The translations under genes and the position numbers were made by a program. DNA of 32,910 bases from Actinomadura soli (lineage in GTDB: Bacteria > Actinomycetota > Actinomycetes > Streptosporangiales > Streptosporangiaceae): the NCBI RefSeq assembly GCF_005889715.1, contig NZ_VCKW01000074.1, positions 1 through 32,910 on the forward strand. The letters run 5' to 3'. Below, in pieces: positions 31,117 to 32,910 of the stretch. The notes beneath the pieces are model-generated. The model was given only the letters and a program-made list of their open reading frames with translations. It did not search any database and was not told the origin of the DNA. Within the stretch, counting starts at the first letter, position 1. Each line of letters opens with the position of its first letter.

Positions 31117-32256
31117 ATGGGTCGATCCAATCATGAAGAGCGACACAGAAGTCGAGGTGGACGTCGACTCCCCTCCTTCATCATCGTCAACGCCCTTGTG
31201 GCTTCGGCCAAGGGCGCGACGGGTTATTGGGCCAGGCAACACGAACTCCGTTTGATCCTCTGCCTGGTGAACGATCAATCTCCCGACGGGGCATTGCGTC
31301 TTCGCGGACACGAGTTCAAAGCGAGCTCTGGGCACATCCGCAGGTTGATCTCCGAGAGTGTGGGACTTGGGCTGCTCACCAGCAGCGCGTGTGAGCTCTA
31401 CGGTTGGCGGCCACGGCAGTCCATCGTCGCCAACTTTGACGTGCTCCCGGTCGGTTTCCAGAAATACAAGAAGGCCGGTGTGCGCCCTGACCTCCTCTAC
31501 GCCCTGCCCGGCGGCGGTTACGTAGCGGGTGAGGCGCGCGGACAGTCGTCAAAGGCGTGTGTGTCTCCGCCGTCCAAGGCCCAATTGAAACGCCTGAACA
31601 AGCTCCTGACCTGGTCGGATCGCCATCAACACCCCTTCTTCATGAGCTGGTCACATCTCACGGCGAAGCGGACCGTTGTGGACTTCTTCGACTATCGGCT
31701 CCACGAAGGCGAGCGTCACGATCCACGCGACCGTTCCCGGGACGAGTTGCTCACCGGCACGCCGACTGCTACCGGGCCAGGACCGGACCAGTCCGACTCA
31801 TCATTCGGTGGCGGTAAGCCCCCCGACGAGGGGATGCCGGGACTGTCCCCATCCGCAGGCCCGCGCCGAGCGTCGCGTGGCAGGCCCCAGGCTGATCCCG
31901 TGCAACCGGGGTTGCTTGGCCAGCACAGCAGCAGGCGGATTCTCGAAGGCGAGGCGTACCTCTTCGAAACGGCGCCTGCGATGACGGGGGACCGGGGCCA
32001 CCTGCTCGACCGGCAGCTTCGCGGTGCCTGGACTCACCTGGACCTCCTTGGTCCAACCGGTACCTACTTCTTCCTCGGCGTACTGGACCGTGGCTTCACC
32101 GAAACCGAGGCCGCGCAGCTGTCCCGACCGCTTGACCTCGGACGTGAGATAGAAGCGGGAGTGTCGGGCAGACTCGTCGCAGCGGTCACGCATACCGCCT
32201 CCGCGTCGCCGCCTCCACTGAGCCGTCTGGAGGAAGCGCTCGTTATGCCGTCTTGA
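31117..32256 (+). CDS. hypothetical protein with possible PD-(D/E)XK nuclease signature
   Basis: A 379-residue protein that I do not recognise as a named family. Around residues 122-142, RPDLLYALPGGGYVAGEARG has the spacing of a PD-(D/E)XK nuclease core: Asp125, Glu139 and Arg141 in place of the usual Lys. QLKRLNKLLTWSDRH and a beta strand with FFMSWSHL follow, as in such folds. The middle (about 205-270) is a disordered Pro/Gly/Ser region, and the C-terminus is a separate small domain. The first 20 residues are Arg-rich and unusual. In the alternative frame just upstream (GTG 31055), SIVWVRRHQFSTFTDDAG and WVDPIMKSDTEVEVD look more protein-like, so the true N-terminus may have been lost to a frameshift near 31165-31180. 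Nuclease function is inference. Confidence 0.55.
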   Translation: MGRSNHEERHRSRGGRRLPSFIIVNALVASAKGATGYWARQHELRLILCLVNDQSPDGALRLRGHEFKASSGHIRRLISESVGLGLLTSSACELYGWRPRQSIVANFDVLPVGFQKYKKAGVRPDLLYALPGGGYVAGEARGQSSKACVSPPSKAQLKRLNKLLTWSDRHQHPFFMSWSHLTAKRTVVDFFDYRLHEGERHDPRDRSRDELLTGTPTATGPGPDQSDSSFGGGKPPDEGMPGLSPSAGPRRASRGRPQADPVQPGLLGQHSSRRILEGEAYLFETAPAMTGDRGHLLDRQLRGAWTHLDLLGPTGTYFFLGVLDRGFTETEAAQLSRPLDLGREIEAGVSGRLVAAVTHTASASPPPLSRLEEALVMPS

Positions 32257-32455
32257 GCGCGCGGAAGCCCGGGTTCTTGGAACGGCCATCATCAAACTGC
32301 GTGGGCGGCGGGCGATCGGCTCAGCCTCCGAGAACCTCGGTGGGCCGGGACGATCGGTTGCCTGGTGGACTGGCCAACGCAGAGCGCACACCTGAGCCTC
32401 CGCGGGTCTGTTGCATACGGCCCTGCTCAATGAGCAGAGCACAGGAGGGGTGTCT

Positions 32456-32608
32456 ATGTGCGACCTGCAACGTACCGCCTGGCAGTGGGCACAGCACCCG
32501 GAGACCTGACCGAAGCTTGGCAGCAGGGACGAGTTGGCCAGGATGTTCGGGCGCAGCCCACGGTGGGGGAAGATGGTGAAACAGTTCGGGGGCGAGGGCC
32601 AACCGTGA
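32456..32608 (+). pseudogene. broken copy of the DUF2637-type C-terminal module (copy C)
   Basis: ATG 32456 has a strong ribosome binding site (AGGAGGGG). It opens a frame reading MCDLQRTAWQWAQHPET, then a TGA at 32507-32509, and then, in the same frame, SRDELARMFGRSPRWGKMVKQFGGEG before a TGA at 32606-32608. The order of motifs is the same as in the DUF2637 tails at 1795-1971 and 30464-30637: (D)xQRxAWxWA, then a turn, then GRxxRWGxxVKQ. It is more diverged than those two are from each other. The intact start suggests that a stand-alone DNA-binding-like small gene existed before the stop arose. Confidence 0.6.
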
Positions 32609-32910
32609 GGGCTGGTCTGCTGTGGGCAAAGTCGAGAGGACGAACCCATCGGGGTGAGATCGGGTGTGTGATGCGGCGGTGATCGTGGGGCCTTGCCTGT
32701 GACGTTGAGGTCAGCAGATTGGCTGGCCGCCGGGGGCGGACTTGCTGGGGAGCGTGCACGCAGGCAAGCCGGTGGGACGGGGCCTACATGACACAACTGT
32801 AAGTCCTGGGTGATCACATCGGAGCGGGGGCACCAACTAGGTGATCCACAGAAACTGACACCCACGACGACTGCGATCGTTGTGCAGTTTCTGGCATCTC
32901 CCGCCTCGCC
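32609..32910. other. right edge, no gene; inverted repeat near the end
   Basis: No open frame is convincing. A nine-base perfect inverted repeat, CAGAAACTG (32849-32857) and CAGTTTCTG (32885-32893), is separated by 27 bases. Without flanking sequence it cannot be decided whether it is an element end, a recombination site or a hairpin. Confidence 0.4.

Noticed and set aside
1-32910. CRISPR arrays, rRNA genes and phage structural genes
   Set aside because: No regularly spaced repeats, no rRNA-like sequence and no capsid, tail or terminase motifs were seen on either strand.

Overview
The window is high-GC DNA from an actinomycete. The gene content fits a Streptosporangiales/Thermomonosporaceae-like or related soil actinobacterium: an ROK repressor, a dipeptide-type ABC permease-ATPase fusion, an HpaB/HpaC monooxygenase pair, a TetR-controlled CoA pathway and a DUF2637 protein. 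The genus is an inference only. I see no rRNA, tRNA or CRISPR. Most of the window is three tightly packed catabolic operons on the + strand, with decayed, element-derived DNA at both ends and in two internal gaps.

Left edge (1-1971): degraded DNA. A histidine-kinase remnant that lacks the middle of its ATPase domain is joined to a broken IS1182-type transposase. Next to it lies an orphan copy of the C-terminal module of a DUF2637 protein.

Operon 1 (2130-12941): an ROK-family repressor is followed by a solute-binding lipoprotein, a permease, a permease-ATPase fusion and a second ATPase (peptide/nickel ABC family). Three different serine hydrolases follow: a type-B carboxylesterase, an HSL-type alpha/beta hydrolase and a CocE/NonD hydrolase. 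Nearly every junction is an overlapping stop/start. The likely role is import and then hydrolysis of an ester- or amide-linked nutrient.

Scrap region (about 12.94-14.80 kb): a 5'-truncated AsnC-type regulator on the - strand, the start of a sodium/solute symporter, and the 3' part of a DmpA-type (P1/S58) peptidase run into each other. A nested perfect inverted repeat ends the region.

Operon 2 (14802-19331): a GntR/FCD regulator that is probably leaderless, a nitrilase-superfamily amidase, a DUF2848 protein, an HpaB-type FADH2 monooxygenase, a small cupin and an HpaC-type flavin reductase. This looks like an aromatic or N-containing aromatic degradation unit with no obvious described match in gene order.

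Region 19332-20230 holds only coding-like fragments. It is followed by a phosphotransferase (APH/ACAD10-like) and an APC amino-acid permease, both on the - strand. The permease diverges from a TetR gene across an intergenic region with two near-identical 16-bp palindromes. Operon 3 (23805-28993) is a CoA ligase, enoyl-CoA hydratase, SDR dehydrogenase and two MDR/quinone oxidoreductase-like enzymes, again coupled by ATGA overlaps.

Right edge (28994-32910): small hypothetical ORFs, an intact DUF2637 membrane protein of the kind found on actinomycete integrative elements and plasmids, a hypothetical protein with a possible PD-(D/E)XK nuclease signature, and a third, broken copy of the DUF2637 C-terminal module. 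The same module, in the same orientation, thus lies on both sides of about 28 kb of metabolic genes. This suggests the catabolic block sits within, or was rearranged by, an integrative element.
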